Shown here: positions 17,565 through 26,490 of the stretch, piece by piece
Position numbering within the stretch: the stretch's first letter is position 1
Layout: each line of letters starts with the position of its first letter
Source: Ohtaekwangia sp036568665
GTDB taxonomy: Bacteria; Bacteroidota; Bacteroidia; Cytophagales; Cyclobacteriaceae
Direction of reading: 5' to 3'
NCBI RefSeq assembly: GCF_036568665.1
Contig: NZ_DATCSD010000348.1
Coordinates: 1 to 64,000, forward strand
Length of the DNA: 64,000 bases
The notes under the pieces: generated by a model
Database searches by the model: none
Told to the model about the DNA's origin: nothing
Seen by the model: only the letters and a program-made list of their open reading frames with translations
Translations under genes and position numbers: made by a program

Positions 17565-18386
17565 TTAGGCTTGCTTTTTCACGAGCATGGTTGGAATATA
17601 TCCGAAGTGTTTCTTGAAGGCGAATGAGAAATGCGACAGATCCTCAAAACCCACCTCGAGGTAAACATCCGCCGGCTTTTTGGCGTGCTGTGAAATTTGA
17701 TAATGTGCCAGTTCCAGCCGCTTTGTGGTCAACCACTTCTGCGGAGTCTCATTGAAGGTCTTTCGAAAATCCCGGTTGAAGGTAGACAAGCTACGACCGG
17801 TGAGATAGCCGAATTTTTCCAGTGGCAGATTGAACATGAAGTGACTCTGCATGAACTTAGCTAAGTCCATCTTTCCCGGTGTTTCAAAGTTCGCCAGAAT
17901 GCTGTCGATGTCTTCATCCGTTGTGCGCAGGATCGTCAGTGCCTCGTTGACCTTCATGGAGGCAATCTTCTCAGGGAAACCATCCTGCATATCGAAGTAG
18001 GGGACCAGCGATGCTAGGCAGCTTTGCAACAGCGGATGATTTTCGAATTGATAAATCTTGTCGGAAACGGGCGGACCTGGCTCAACATCCAGCTTTGAAT
18101 AAAACTCGCGGAGACGCTCCAGTGTCAGGTGCATCGCTACAGTTTTATGTGGTAATCCGTCTTTTGGATAGTTGACTACAGTGACAACCTGGTTGCGCGG
18201 GATGAGAAAAATGTCTCCAGTGTTGAACGTATAGGTGTTTCCGGCCTGGATGATTTTAGTCTCCCCGGACATGAACCAGATCAACATATGGTGTTCAAAA
18301 TGTGCCTCGGTTTTGAACAGTTCGTCCTCGAAGATCGAAAGCTTGATCTCCTGGGTGATGTATTTCGTTTTGAACTCAACTGCCAT
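17565..18386 (-). CDS. AraC-family transcriptional regulator
   Basis: A 273-residue regulator with an N-terminal cupin-like sensor (residues 1-150) and a C-terminal double helix-turn-helix (about 175-270: LEKFGYLTGRSLSTFNRDF, then DVYLEVGFEDLSHFSFAFKKHFG). It is a close paralogue of the regulator at 19786-20595: both start EFKTxYI and share the block FMFNLPLEKFGYLTGRSL. The two copies flank the cyclase gene. The effector is unknown. Confidence 0.9.
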   Translation of the reverse strand: MAVEFKTKYITQEIKLSIFEDELFKTEAHFEHHMLIWFMSGETKIIQAGNTYTFNTGDIFLIPRNQVVTVVNYPKDGLPHKTVAMHLTLERLREFYSKLDVEPGPPVSDKIYQFENHPLLQSCLASLVPYFDMQDGFPEKIASMKVNEALTILRTTDEDIDSILANFETPGKMDLAKFMQSHFMFNLPLEKFGYLTGRSLSTFNRDFRKTFNETPQKWLTTKRLELAHYQISQHAKKPADVYLEVGFEDLSHFSFAFKKHFGYIPTMLVKKQA

Positions 18387-18632
18387 AGGTTTCTATATTC
18401 GTGACATTTTTAAATTCCTTGGTTTTTGGGGTTGTCCCGCCAGAAATTACTAAATCCTTTCGTTTCGGATAAACTTTTCAATTGGTTTGCAAAATTACCG
18501 CATTTAAGCGGTCATCTTTTTGTTCAAAGTTTCAATTTTACTTTGATCAAAGTGTCATCATAAAACCTTGATTTCGGCCTGAAAAACTGGATTTTTGGAG
18601 TATCTTGGAAACAATAGGGTGTGATCATGTAT

Positions 18633-19763
18633 TCATTTCCCATCGATGCTGTCAATGCTGACGATCCCAACCTTTGACGCCTTTCCCTTCAATAAGACCG
18701 TCCCAAGGCGCTCGCCGGTGGCACGAAACCTGGAGGTAACTTTATTGAACAATTCCTCGGAAACCAGGAAGCTCCTTTGAAAATCATTACAGACACTTTG
18801 GATACGGGCAGCCGTGTTAAGGGTGTCGCCGTGGTAAGCGATCTCTCGTTTAACCTCACCGATCTCAACGGCAGTTACGGGGCCGCTATGCAAACTCGCT
18901 TTAAATTCGGGTAGCGATCCATAGTTATCCCGGTAGTATTCTGCTCTTTTTTCAAATTGCATTTTGCAGGCAAAAAAGAATCGGACACAATAACCCTCTT
19001 TAAGTCCTTCTTCCTCTGCCCAGGTTACTACAATTTCGTCCCCAACATATTGATACACTTGCGCAGCGTGAGGATAGAGGACATCATTGATGTCGGAGAA
19101 ACAGTCCCTGATAAAGGAACTATACTTGAGATGACCGAGCCTTTCGGCTGTTGCCGTAGAAGATTTTAAGTCCATGAACATAAAAATTCTTTGTTCTTCT
19201 TTTGGTGTGCGGTACTGGCCAAGTAGTAGGGGAATAACTATACCCGGACCATATCGCTTGTTCACTTGGTTGATGAAACTAATAACAAGCGTCATGAAGA
19301 AGTAGTAAATCATCAATAGGAGAAATGTATAGCTATATGCCTGGTCATCAAAAGATACACCAGGCAATTGCTTCGGGGGCGTGACGATGAAAGCAAACAA
19401 AACGTACTTTAAAAGCGCCAGTACCGTCAGGAGCACCACCAGGGATATCAATGTTTTTAAGATGACGATCGTCCCCAGCGGCAAGTTCCTGAATATTTTA
19501 TGATCGAGTTTGTATCCGGTTATCCCCAGCGCCAATCCATGGATTAACCCGAATAAAACGGCTGCCGCTACCATCGGCCCCAATCTTCCTGCTACGGAGA
19601 TATTGAATACGCCACTGATCACGATTGCCTCCAAATGCAAAACCGCGACAAGTACCAGGTTGGTGATTACCCAAAAATTTACCTGTGTGCCAACATAGGT
19701 CAACAGGGGATACCGAGCCGTATATCGATGGGCGAGCATGGTGTATTTGATAGCTCCTTTCAT
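18633..19763 (-). CDS. Membrane class III adenylate/guanylate cyclase
   Basis: About 376 residues. Four membrane helices occupy residues 30-50, 62-84, 98-128 and 143-165. A class III cyclase catalytic domain follows from 190, with metal-binding D198 (FMDLKSST) and D242 (YVGDEIV) and the HGDTLNTAARIQ segment. It would make cAMP or cGMP at the membrane; purine specificity was not determined. I place the start at 19763 (MKGAIKY); a longer frame would run into the AraC gene upstream. It is the last gene of a likely operon MBL-AraC-cyclase, 22 bases after the AraC stop. Confidence 0.88.
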   Translation of the reverse strand: MKGAIKYTMLAHRYTARYPLLTYVGTQVNFWVITNLVLVAVLHLEAIVISGVFNISVAGRLGPMVAAAVLFGLIHGLALGITGYKLDHKIFRNLPLGTIVILKTLISLVVLLTVLALLKYVLFAFIVTPPKQLPGVSFDDQAYSYTFLLLMIYYFFMTLVISFINQVNKRYGPGIVIPLLLGQYRTPKEEQRIFMFMDLKSSTATAERLGHLKYSSFIRDCFSDINDVLYPHAAQVYQYVGDEIVVTWAEEEGLKEGYCVRFFFACKMQFEKRAEYYRDNYGSLPEFKASLHSGPVTAVEIGEVKREIAYHGDTLNTAARIQSVCNDFQRSFLVSEELFNKVTSRFRATGERLGTVLLKGKASKVGIVSIDSIDGK

Positions 19764-19785
19764 GTCAGTGAAATGATTAGTTGTG

Positions 19786-20595
19786 TTAGTCCCGTGGAAA
19801 TGATGTCGGAGGATAGCCAAACAATTTTTTGAACGCAAACGAAAAGTGGGAGAGATCTTCGAACCCAGCCTCCAGGTAGACATCAACAGGTTTCCGCTTG
19901 TATACCGCGATCTGATGGTAGGCTAACTCCAGGCGGCGCCGGGTCAACCACTTTTGTGGCGTAGCGTTGAACGTCTTGCGGAAATCCCGGTTGAAAGTCG
20001 ACAAACTACGGCCGGTAAGATATCCGAATTTTTCAAGCGGCAGGTTGAACATGAAATGCGTCTCCATGAACTTGGTTAAGTCCGTTTTCCCCGGTGTATC
20101 GAAGTTTGTCAGAATCCCGTCAACCTGCGGCTCGAGCATGCGAATGATGCTGATAGCCTCTTTGATCTTCAAGGTTGCCAATTGAGCAGGTAATTCTTCG
20201 CGCAAGTCAAAATATGGATCCAAGGATGACATGACACTTTCAAGTAGCGGATGCCCGGTAAAGTGGTACACTTTGTTTGCTGTCCTGGTCATAAGTCGGG
20301 CGAAAGGCTGATTATCATAGTAATCCCGCAGTTGATGAACTGAAAGCAGCATGGCAACCGCTTTATGGGAGAGGTCTCCTGGGGTGTTGAGTACAGTTGT
20401 TACGCGGTTGCGCGGCAGCAAAAAAATATCACCGGGTTGAAATGAATAGGAAACGCCTGCTTGAATGATTTTGGAGGTACCAGCCATCAGCCAAACGAGA
20501 ACATGATGTTCAAATAAGACCTCTGTTCGAAACGTCTTGTTATTGTTATTGGATAGCTTGATTTCAGGCGATATGTAGTAGGTCTTGAATTCCAT
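19786..20595 (-). CDS. AraC-family transcriptional regulator
   Basis: A 269-residue AraC regulator, paralogue of 17565-18386. It has a cupin-like N-terminus and a C-terminal double helix-turn-helix with FEDLSHFSFAFKKLFGYPPT. A longer frame exists upstream, but it overlaps the MBL gene. The ATG at 20595 (MEFKTYYI) matches the start of the paralogue. It lies 28 bases after the MBL gene and 22 bases before the cyclase, so it is probably co-transcribed with both. Confidence 0.9.
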   Translation of the reverse strand: MEFKTYYISPEIKLSNNNNKTFRTEVLFEHHVLVWLMAGTSKIIQAGVSYSFQPGDIFLLPRNRVTTVLNTPGDLSHKAVAMLLSVHQLRDYYDNQPFARLMTRTANKVYHFTGHPLLESVMSSLDPYFDLREELPAQLATLKIKEAISIIRMLEPQVDGILTNFDTPGKTDLTKFMETHFMFNLPLEKFGYLTGRSLSTFNRDFRKTFNATPQKWLTRRRLELAYHQIAVYKRKPVDVYLEAGFEDLSHFSFAFKKLFGYPPTSFPRD

Positions 20596-20623
20596 GATTT
20601 TTCTGTATGTTGCCAGCCTTCGA

Positions 20624-21703
20624 CTATATCGGAAGGGATTCTCCGAGTTTAAGAATACTGAGCTTATTTTGAATTTTTCCCCCAGCTTCCAATGTCCGTA
20701 GTATTTGTTCAGGCTCACCCAGGGGTTCGTCTGCGGAGTCAAACGTTCCATAGTGAAACGGAACGAATGTCTTTGCCCGCGTGTCATGGAAGGCTTTTAG
20801 AGCATCAAAAGGGTTCTGATGATTGGGGGCCATAAACCATGTTGGCGCATAGGCACCTGCGCCAATCAGGGCCACATCAATGCTTGGAAAGAGATTACCA
20901 ATTTCCTTGAAGTGAGATCCATAACCAGAATCTCCACCGTAGTAGATACTTTTGTCACCCCCTTGGATCATAAAACCACCCCAAAGACTCGTGTTGACGT
21001 CAAACAGTCCACGGTTCGCCCAGTGCCGGGATGGCAGAAACGTAATTCGCAAATCATCCTGAAGGTCGTACTCCTGGAACCATCCAGCGGTGTGGATAGG
21101 CTTATCCGTCCACTCCCTGATGAGTTTGTCAAGCTTTAAACCCGCGATGATTTGGACATTGGGATTGTATTTGGCCAACAGCTTTAATGCGGCTTGATCA
21201 CAATGATCGTAGTGGGCATGGGAAACGAGGATGTAATCTATGTCAAACAATTCCTTGGGGTCGATAGGGAGTTCTGAGAAACGCTTGCCAACAGGAAGTT
21301 CACCGAATACAGGATCGATCAGCAGACGCTTGCCCGACAATTGAATGAAAAAGCTGGCGTGACCCAACCACACGATTTTATCGCGCGCATCATTCAACCA
21401 GCCTTCGCCTTTGATAACGGCAATCTTCCAGGTGTCCCTGCCTTTGGTCTGACGCTGAGGATTTCGCTCGAGCATGTACTTGGCTATCTCCCTGTAATCG
21501 GGCAGCCACGGGTATTCATGATTTATGAAAAGTCCGTCTTGATCAAGCGGGGTTCCCGGCCAGCCCGGGTTAATCGTCTTTAGCCGTGGGTTGTGGGTGA
21601 AGCTCTTGACCACGGGTGTTTTCTTGGTTGCAAACATAGCAGTACCGGTTAGAAGAAGGCTCGATGCAACCAGCCCTCTTTTGATAAATTGACTTCGATT
21701 CAT
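20624..21703 (-). CDS. Exported metallo-beta-lactamase-fold hydrolase
   Basis: A 359-residue protein of the UlaG/NAPE-PLD-like branch of the MBL fold. It has a zinc motif SHAHYDHCD (H162, H164, D166, H167), an IDPVF strand before it, GGDSGYG, and a C-terminal HYGTF His. The N-terminus (MNRSQFIKRGLVASSLLL) is a signal peptide with an RG-type start, so it is exported. The family hydrolyses phosphodiesters, lactones or amides; the substrate is not predictable here. It is the first gene of the MBL-AraC-cyclase operon. Confidence 0.88.
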   Translation of the reverse strand: MNRSQFIKRGLVASSLLLTGTAMFATKKTPVVKSFTHNPRLKTINPGWPGTPLDQDGLFINHEYPWLPDYREIAKYMLERNPQRQTKGRDTWKIAVIKGEGWLNDARDKIVWLGHASFFIQLSGKRLLIDPVFGELPVGKRFSELPIDPKELFDIDYILVSHAHYDHCDQAALKLLAKYNPNVQIIAGLKLDKLIREWTDKPIHTAGWFQEYDLQDDLRITFLPSRHWANRGLFDVNTSLWGGFMIQGGDKSIYYGGDSGYGSHFKEIGNLFPSIDVALIGAGAYAPTWFMAPNHQNPFDALKAFHDTRAKTFVPFHYGTFDSADEPLGEPEQILRTLEAGGKIQNKLSILKLGESLPI

Positions 21704-21864
21704 ACCTGAATGCCTTTGCAATTGGCATAGACAAAGGTATCGCTATGTTCAGGGGTCGACTTTGGTCAGAATTTCAAATTTCCTTTGTTTAAAATGTCAA
21801 GCACAGTACGAAGTTAACTACGTTGCCGATTTTAGTTAGGTGGTGATAAGGAGTGAACGATCAA
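21704..21864. other. Upstream region of the MBL-AraC-cyclase operon
   Basis: This is the likely promoter region of the minus-strand operon. No clear promoter or operator consensus was identified by eye. Confidence 0.35.
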
Positions 21865-22004
21865 TCAATCATTGCGCAGCGCTACGACAGGATTTCTGTT
21901 GCTGCCTTTACTGATTGAAAGCTCACAGTGGCCAGCGCGGTCTGTAAGGCAATAGTACCCGCGCCAACGAAATACCACCAGGGCCTGAATTCAGGGTGGG
22001 CCAT
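21865..22004 (-). pseudogene. FtsX-like permease 3' remnant
   Basis: On the minus strand from 22004 the frame reads PEFRPWWYFVGAGTIAL, then LATVSFQSVKAAT, the final membrane helix and turn of FtsX-like permeases. A one-base shift then gives NPVVALRND and a stop, equivalent to the NPVESLRAD end of the permease at 8894. Nothing upstream resembles the rest of the gene. It is therefore a broken 3' end left by a rearrangement. Confidence 0.7.
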
Positions 22005-22112
22005 GTTTTGCTTAATTGAACGGCGTCTGTTAACTTGGATGAACTCCCTTCCCACAAGGGCGGTTTGTGTTTTACAAAGTAGACTAAATCCGTATCAATC
22101 ACGCCGGCCCTC

Positions 22113-22958
22113 ATGTTCCACTTTCAGACCCTTTTACCCTCTCCACCGTTGCGCGATTATATCTATTCCTATCTTGTTGTCGACGTGGTGGATAATAATG
22201 ACCTAGCCGTTGTGCACGAGGCCCTGCCCATGGGCATCACCACCCTCTGTTTTTCGGATCGCTCCGGATGTTATCACAATAAAGTCAGTTCATCGGACAT
22301 TTTTTTGCCGGCGCCGGATATTGCTGTGGTCGGACAAATGGTAGAAAAAGGCGAAAGTATTTTCAGTCGTTCCTTCAGAAGTGTCGTGGCCTTGTTCAAA
22401 CCCACAGCGCTATATCAGTTCGGCGGTGCGGCGATGAATGCCATTGCCGGAACTTATTCGGTTGATGCCACATCCCTTTTTTCACCAAAAGAGCTTCACG
22501 ATTGTCGCGAACAGATGTTTCAATATGTTGACGGGGAGAAAGCCGTTGATGTTCTGGATCATTTTCTTTTGACAAAACTCGAAACACCCAAGCACAACGT
22601 CCGAAACCTCGATAAGCTGGCAGACTATATAAGTCACAAAAAAGGCAACGTTGGCATTGATTGGCTTGCCGACCAGGCCAGCATGAGTATCAAAACGCTC
22701 GAGCGCCATTTTGTAGAAAAGATTGGGCTCACGCCAAAGCACTTTGCAAGGATTATTCGCTTCAAAAGTGCCTTTCAACTCCTGGAAGGTCCGGCCCATT
22801 CGATGGACGTGTTCAGGATCATTGAGGGCTGTGGCTTTACGGATCAGGCGCATCTTATTAAAGAGTTTAAACATTTCACCAGCCGCACTCCAAAATTCTA
22901 TTACGCTAGTCAAGAAGTGCTCTCTCCCTTCTTTCTGGGGGCTACATCAAAAAAATGA
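22113..22958 (+). CDS. AraC-family transcriptional regulator
   Basis: A 281-residue regulator. The N-terminal domain (LRDYIYSYLVVDV) is of the DUF6597 type often fused to AraC domains. The C-terminal double helix-turn-helix has WLADQASMSIKTLERHFVEK and IIEGCGFTDQAHLIKEFKHF. It is not closely related to the two other AraC genes nearby. It is monocistronic, between an FtsX remnant and a gene-poor stretch. Confidence 0.9.
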   Translation: MFHFQTLLPSPPLRDYIYSYLVVDVVDNNDLAVVHEALPMGITTLCFSDRSGCYHNKVSSSDIFLPAPDIAVVGQMVEKGESIFSRSFRSVVALFKPTALYQFGGAAMNAIAGTYSVDATSLFSPKELHDCREQMFQYVDGEKAVDVLDHFLLTKLETPKHNVRNLDKLADYISHKKGNVGIDWLADQASMSIKTLERHFVEKIGLTPKHFARIIRFKSAFQLLEGPAHSMDVFRIIEGCGFTDQAHLIKEFKHFTSRTPKFYYASQEVLSPFFLGATSKK

Positions 22959-23709
22959 CGACAACGACCCTGGAACCAAATGTTAAAACTGTTGCAATAG
23001 AGAAAACCTATAAATAACTGGATACTTCATCATGTTACTGGCACCGTTGGTGATCGTTGGCTTTTTGAAGGATATACTTCGGCCAATACCCTGAATTTAA
23101 AAATATTTTAAGCGGGCATCACTTTCATGCCGCGGTTGCGTCGGCGTGGATTGCACTTTTATTGTGCAACCGATCCTGATTCAGACCGGTTAGGGCGCTC
23201 AATTTTAGTTCTTCGTTTATTCCCCCCTTACAAAAGAAATACCGCTGACTATCTCATCGGTGTGGATGCAATTGACCTTGAACTGTCGGAAAACGATCCT
23301 AATCCAAGCCGCAATGCAAAGGAGATGGATTTCGATATCATGATTGCTTCCACTAGAAGCCTTTGAAGGGGTATCGGGATACCTTGAACGCGTTCCCTCT
23401 TTCTATTATCAAACCGACGCGGTTTTTGACTCCATCCTTCCTGGAAACGGCATCGTAAGATTGACGATTTTTTACAATGAACGATGAGGCAATTTCTAGG
23501 AACTTGTACTTGTTCCTCGTTGACGCATCCGCTTCGCAGACGGTTGTGATATCCAGGCGTCACTGGAAATAGTGATGCCGACAGATGTCCAAATTCATGC
23601 CGTTCGAATCTCATCGCCTGGGCAAATTGTTTTACTTTCCCCAGATGGATATCGAAGGACAGGAGAGACCGAACGAATAGAAAAAGATCAACCTTTAAAT
23701 ATTAAAACT
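22959..23709. other. Gene-poor region with possible decayed coding DNA
   Basis: Two consecutive frames look protein-like and would join with a frameshift near 23350: one containing YLIGVDAIDLELSEND, the next (23350-23487) containing LEAFEGVSGYLERVPSFYYQ and ending TGA. A third piece before 23710 (VQIHAVRISSPGQIVLLSP) is in frame with the next gene. This may be an eroded relative of the downstream paralogues or an unrelated gene. No family was assigned. Confidence 0.3.
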
Positions 23710-24333
23710 ATGTCAACATTAACGCTTGCAGTGAAAAGTATTAAATCGATAACGGAGAGTTCAGGACTCGGTTCCGACGAGCCGTACGTTTTAGTTACAG
23801 CGGCTAAACTCAGTGGAGTCATACCCCAACTTGAAGTGACACTATACGGACCGTGGAGTGATGTTGATGAAGGTGAGACCCATGGTACCTTGGTGCTACC
23901 CAAGCAATTGCTGCCAGAGGATACATTCGCTGGTCAAGTAGTCCGTCAGCCGTTTTGGGGATTGGATAATGTCAACGCAGCGCCGATAGCCCATCCTGAT
24001 GAGGTGGTTTTTATTGTTTCAGTAATGGAAAATGATGGGGGCGATCCACATAACCTGCGATCATTTATCAAGCTAGCGGCCATTGCCAGCCTGGCTGCAT
24101 CCTCCGGCATGACGCGTGCCGTGCGCGTTCGTAAATTGATCAACGATATTGGTGGAATAATGGGGACGATAACAGGCGTGGATTTCGATGAGCCCGTTGG
24201 TCTACGCGAGCTGCCGCTAACGGCCGCCAATTTGGTACCGCCGGCGGCGAAGCGAAACACCATACCATTGATCATTCGTGGTGGAAGCGAGGGCTCTTTT
24301 CAGGTTGATATAGAATTTGTTTTCAACAACTAA
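23710..24333 (+). CDS. Tandem paralogue 1, unknown family
   Basis: A 207-residue protein not recognised. It begins MSTLTLAVKSI and contains GSDEPYVLVTA, PQLEV, FWGLDN, and a DEVVFIVSVMENDGG strand, followed by a helical segment with many Ala and Ile, and ends in a beta strand (FQVDIEFVFNN). The GSDEPYVLV wording recalls C2/beta-sandwich-like proteins. The next gene is its paralogue, 12 bases downstream. I start at 23710 because the paralogue starts with the same MS-LTLAVKSI; the frame stays open 138 bases upstream. No signal peptide, so it is probably cytosolic. Confidence 0.65.
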   Translation: MSTLTLAVKSIKSITESSGLGSDEPYVLVTAAKLSGVIPQLEVTLYGPWSDVDEGETHGTLVLPKQLLPEDTFAGQVVRQPFWGLDNVNAAPIAHPDEVVFIVSVMENDGGDPHNLRSFIKLAAIASLAASSGMTRAVRVRKLINDIGGIMGTITGVDFDEPVGLRELPLTAANLVPPAAKRNTIPLIIRGGSEGSFQVDIEFVFNN

Positions 24334-24345
24334 ACGCATCACGAT

Positions 24346-24903
24346 ATGTCGATTCTAACGCTTGCAGTAAAGAGCATTGACCAATTAAACGATAGTACCG
24401 AGGTTGGTTCCGACGAACCCTTTGTTTTGGTTACGGCCGTGAATTTAAGCGACATTGTTCCGCAGCTTGAGGTTGTTCGCTATGGGCCGTTGGAAAATGA
24501 AGGTACGTTTCGTCACCAACTATTTTGGGGGCTGGATAATAAGCATGCCGCTGTCATAACTGATCCCAATGACGTTGTGTTTATTGTTTCACTCATGGAA
24601 AAGGATGATGGTAATCTTGCGGTCTCTCGGATCATTGTTAAGATGGCTGCCATCGGTAGTTTGATCGGATCTATGGGGATGCCACGCTCAACACGAGTTC
24701 AGAATTTAATAAAGGATATTCGATTTGCGATGGGTATTCGAACGGGCATACCCAGTGCAGATGATAGCGTCGGCGTCCACGAACTGATTTTGACACCGAC
24801 AGACTTAACGCCTTCGGCCTCGAAGAAGCGCATAAGATCAATAGATTTTCACGGCGGAAAGGAAGGCTCCTTTCGGGTAAATATTGAATTGAACTTTGAA
24901 TGA
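24346..24903 (+). CDS. Tandem paralogue 2, unknown family
   Basis: A 185-residue protein and close paralogue of the gene just upstream. It shares LTLAVKSI, GSDEPFVLVTA, VPQLEV, FWGLDN, DVVFIVSLMEKDDG, and an ending GSFRVNIELNFE. It lacks a ~20-residue loop after the third strand. The tight spacing (12 bases) suggests co-translation and possibly a heteromer. An IS-end-like remnant begins at the stop codon and a strong terminator follows about 85 bases later. Confidence 0.7.
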   Translation: MSILTLAVKSIDQLNDSTEVGSDEPFVLVTAVNLSDIVPQLEVVRYGPLENEGTFRHQLFWGLDNKHAAVITDPNDVVFIVSLMEKDDGNLAVSRIIVKMAAIGSLIGSMGMPRSTRVQNLIKDIRFAMGIRTGIPSADDSVGVHELILTPTDLTPSASKKRIRSIDFHGGKEGSFRVNIELNFE

Positions 24904-24905
24904 TT

Positions 24906-24980
24906 GGAGATTTCGACCCCATTGACCACTTTGTTTCAGGAGGGCGTGACCAGTTAAAGTTACCCTTTGACTTCGCTCGA
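24906..24980. repeat. IS-end-like remnant, copy B
   Basis: It aligns with 7023-7100 in the same orientation, including ATTGACCACTTTGTTTCAGG, a CCAGTTAAAG block, and TTCGC. It lies exactly where the TATA-poor block ends and the TATA-rich block begins. No transposase gene is present. Confidence 0.5.
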
Positions 24981-24987
24981 GACCTCT

Positions 24988-25023
24988 AAAAGCCTTGAAT
25001 CTATACTGATTCGAGGCTTTTTA
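24988..25023 (+). terminator. Rho-independent terminator
   Basis: A 13-base stem AAAGCCTTGAATC/GATTCGAGGCTTT with one G-U pair and a 6-base loop, followed by a T-rich run. It probably terminates the tandem paralogues or belongs to the IS-like end. Confidence 0.85.
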
Positions 25024-25191
25024 TTTCATTATTAAACTTTTAAGCGACCGGCTTTGGTGCCCGATGTGAAGATAGGAAATAAAGTGTATTGAAATGAAAT
25101 TTTGTGCACGCTTCAATTTCGTCAAACCCTGACCCCACATATATAGTATATCTGAGTTGCTATACTCTGCCGATCGATACCCCAGATATAT

Positions 25192-25730
25192 ATGTTTGAA
25201 TTTTATAAGTATATCTTTCCCCGGCGTTTAAAGGTTAGAAGTTCATTCACTTCTCTGGGAATGCACTTTGCTAGTCCATATCAACTACCGGTAGAAGAAC
25301 TGCAGGACAATACCGATTTCTATGGGAAGCGATCTGTTTCAGGAATTACCTATAGAAAAGTGCTGTACTGCAAAGAGGTACAAAAGGAGTTGTTCAGGCT
25401 TGCAGATAAATCCGTGAGCGGCAAGGAGCTTGATGACGAGCTTCGGCTATCAATGTACTACTTAAGCTATAATTCCACGCGGGTTCTTACATACCATGCT
25501 CACTATATAACTTCACACCTCGATAAATCCGAGTTTCGTTCCGAAAAATTGAGAAGCTGTCTTTTGAATTGAAGCGGATCATTCAAGCGCAGGTAAAACC
25601 TGGTATAAGTTACCATCTAAATGCTCCATCACTGAAGAGCCAGTTGACAGATTATATTAACGTTGAGTTGGAATATCAGGAGCGATTGCAACGCCTTTCA
25701 AACTCTCCATCTGATCCACCCGTCCGGTAA
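25192..25730 (+). pseudogene. Unknown protein gene interrupted by one-base frameshift
   Basis: The first frame gives 126 residues from the ATG at 25192 and stops at 25572. At the A5 run 25544-25548, adding one A keeps the frame open: EKIEKLSFELKRIIQAQVKP, then SLKSQLTDYINVELEYQERL, and a natural TAA at 25728-25730. The joined product would be about 179 residues, basic and helical. It is either a disrupted gene, an assembly homopolymer error, or slippage at a run. The family is not recognised. It is the first gene of the TATA-rich block. Confidence 0.65.
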
Positions 25731-25848
25731 TTTCCTGGATGGTTTCAAACTTAAATTTGATGCATCTGTCTCGCAGCTCGCTTACTTAATAAAAATTCTC
25801 ATTGAAACGAAGATGATCCTGAATAACAACCTAAGCCAGTTGATGGGC

Positions 25849-26418
25849 TTAGTGATCCCCTTTTAATTGGCGGAGAAAATGTATAGTACTGGCCAATAAT
25901 CTTCGGGCTCGTGCAACGGGGTAAGGCACTATATATACCGTAAATGATTTTCTATTGGCCATGAGTGTTGTCTTGGAAAACGCTCTAAATTCCTGCCGCC
26001 GAAAAACATATCTAGAAGCTTCACCTCCAAAAACAATAATCCGCTTAGGCTGAACCCGGTCAATTTCGTTTAACAGGACCGCACGGTATTTATCAATCAC
26101 CACAGTATTTATTTCCGCCAATGATTTGACAAACGCAGTAATATAAAGTCCTGTGTGGGCTGCCTGTTTGTATATAGCTGATACGTTTTCAGTGGTCCAT
26201 CCATTGTGTTGTACCTGCACGGTAAAATCATATAAAGACCTGTTGATCAATTCCAGGTTATATAACATTTTCCAGGCACCGGTTTTGCCAATGATAGGGA
26301 CACGCAACCCTTTCCAGTCTTTGTCAAGCGTGATGTTGCCTTCAACAACCCTGTGAAATACCAGGAAATACTCCGGGTTCTTGTCTAGACCACCACCATG
26401 TATCTCAACCAATTCCAT
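25849..26418 (-). CDS. Uracil-DNA-glycosylase-like protein (tentative)
   Basis: A 189-residue protein. The C-terminal half has a strand-helix pattern RVQPKRIIVFGGEASRYVF like the GxxA loop region of UDG-superfamily proteins, and the middle THxGLYITAFVKSLAE resembles YITNxVKC-type strands. The N-terminal catalytic motif of family 4/5 enzymes is not obvious. It could be a diverged UDG-like domain without glycosylase activity. It lies 72 bases from the end of the FtsX permease gene but is downstream of it on the same strand. Confidence 0.4.
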   Translation of the reverse strand: MELVEIHGGGLDKNPEYFLVFHRVVEGNITLDKDWKGLRVPIIGKTGAWKMLYNLELINRSLYDFTVQVQHNGWTTENVSAIYKQAAHTGLYITAFVKSLAEINTVVIDKYRAVLLNEIDRVQPKRIIVFGGEASRYVFRRQEFRAFSKTTLMANRKSFTVYIVPYPVARARRLLASTIHFLRQLKGDH

Positions 26419-26490
26419 GTTGTTTAATACTATATCTTACTTCGATAAATCGTGAAAGGAAGAGATACACGGTACGGTATATACCGGTCA

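Noticed and set aside
23127..23366. 79-codon plus-strand frame as an intact gene
   Set aside because: The N-terminal part is arginine-rich and unconvincing, while the coding-like part continues in another frame, so at most it is a remnant.
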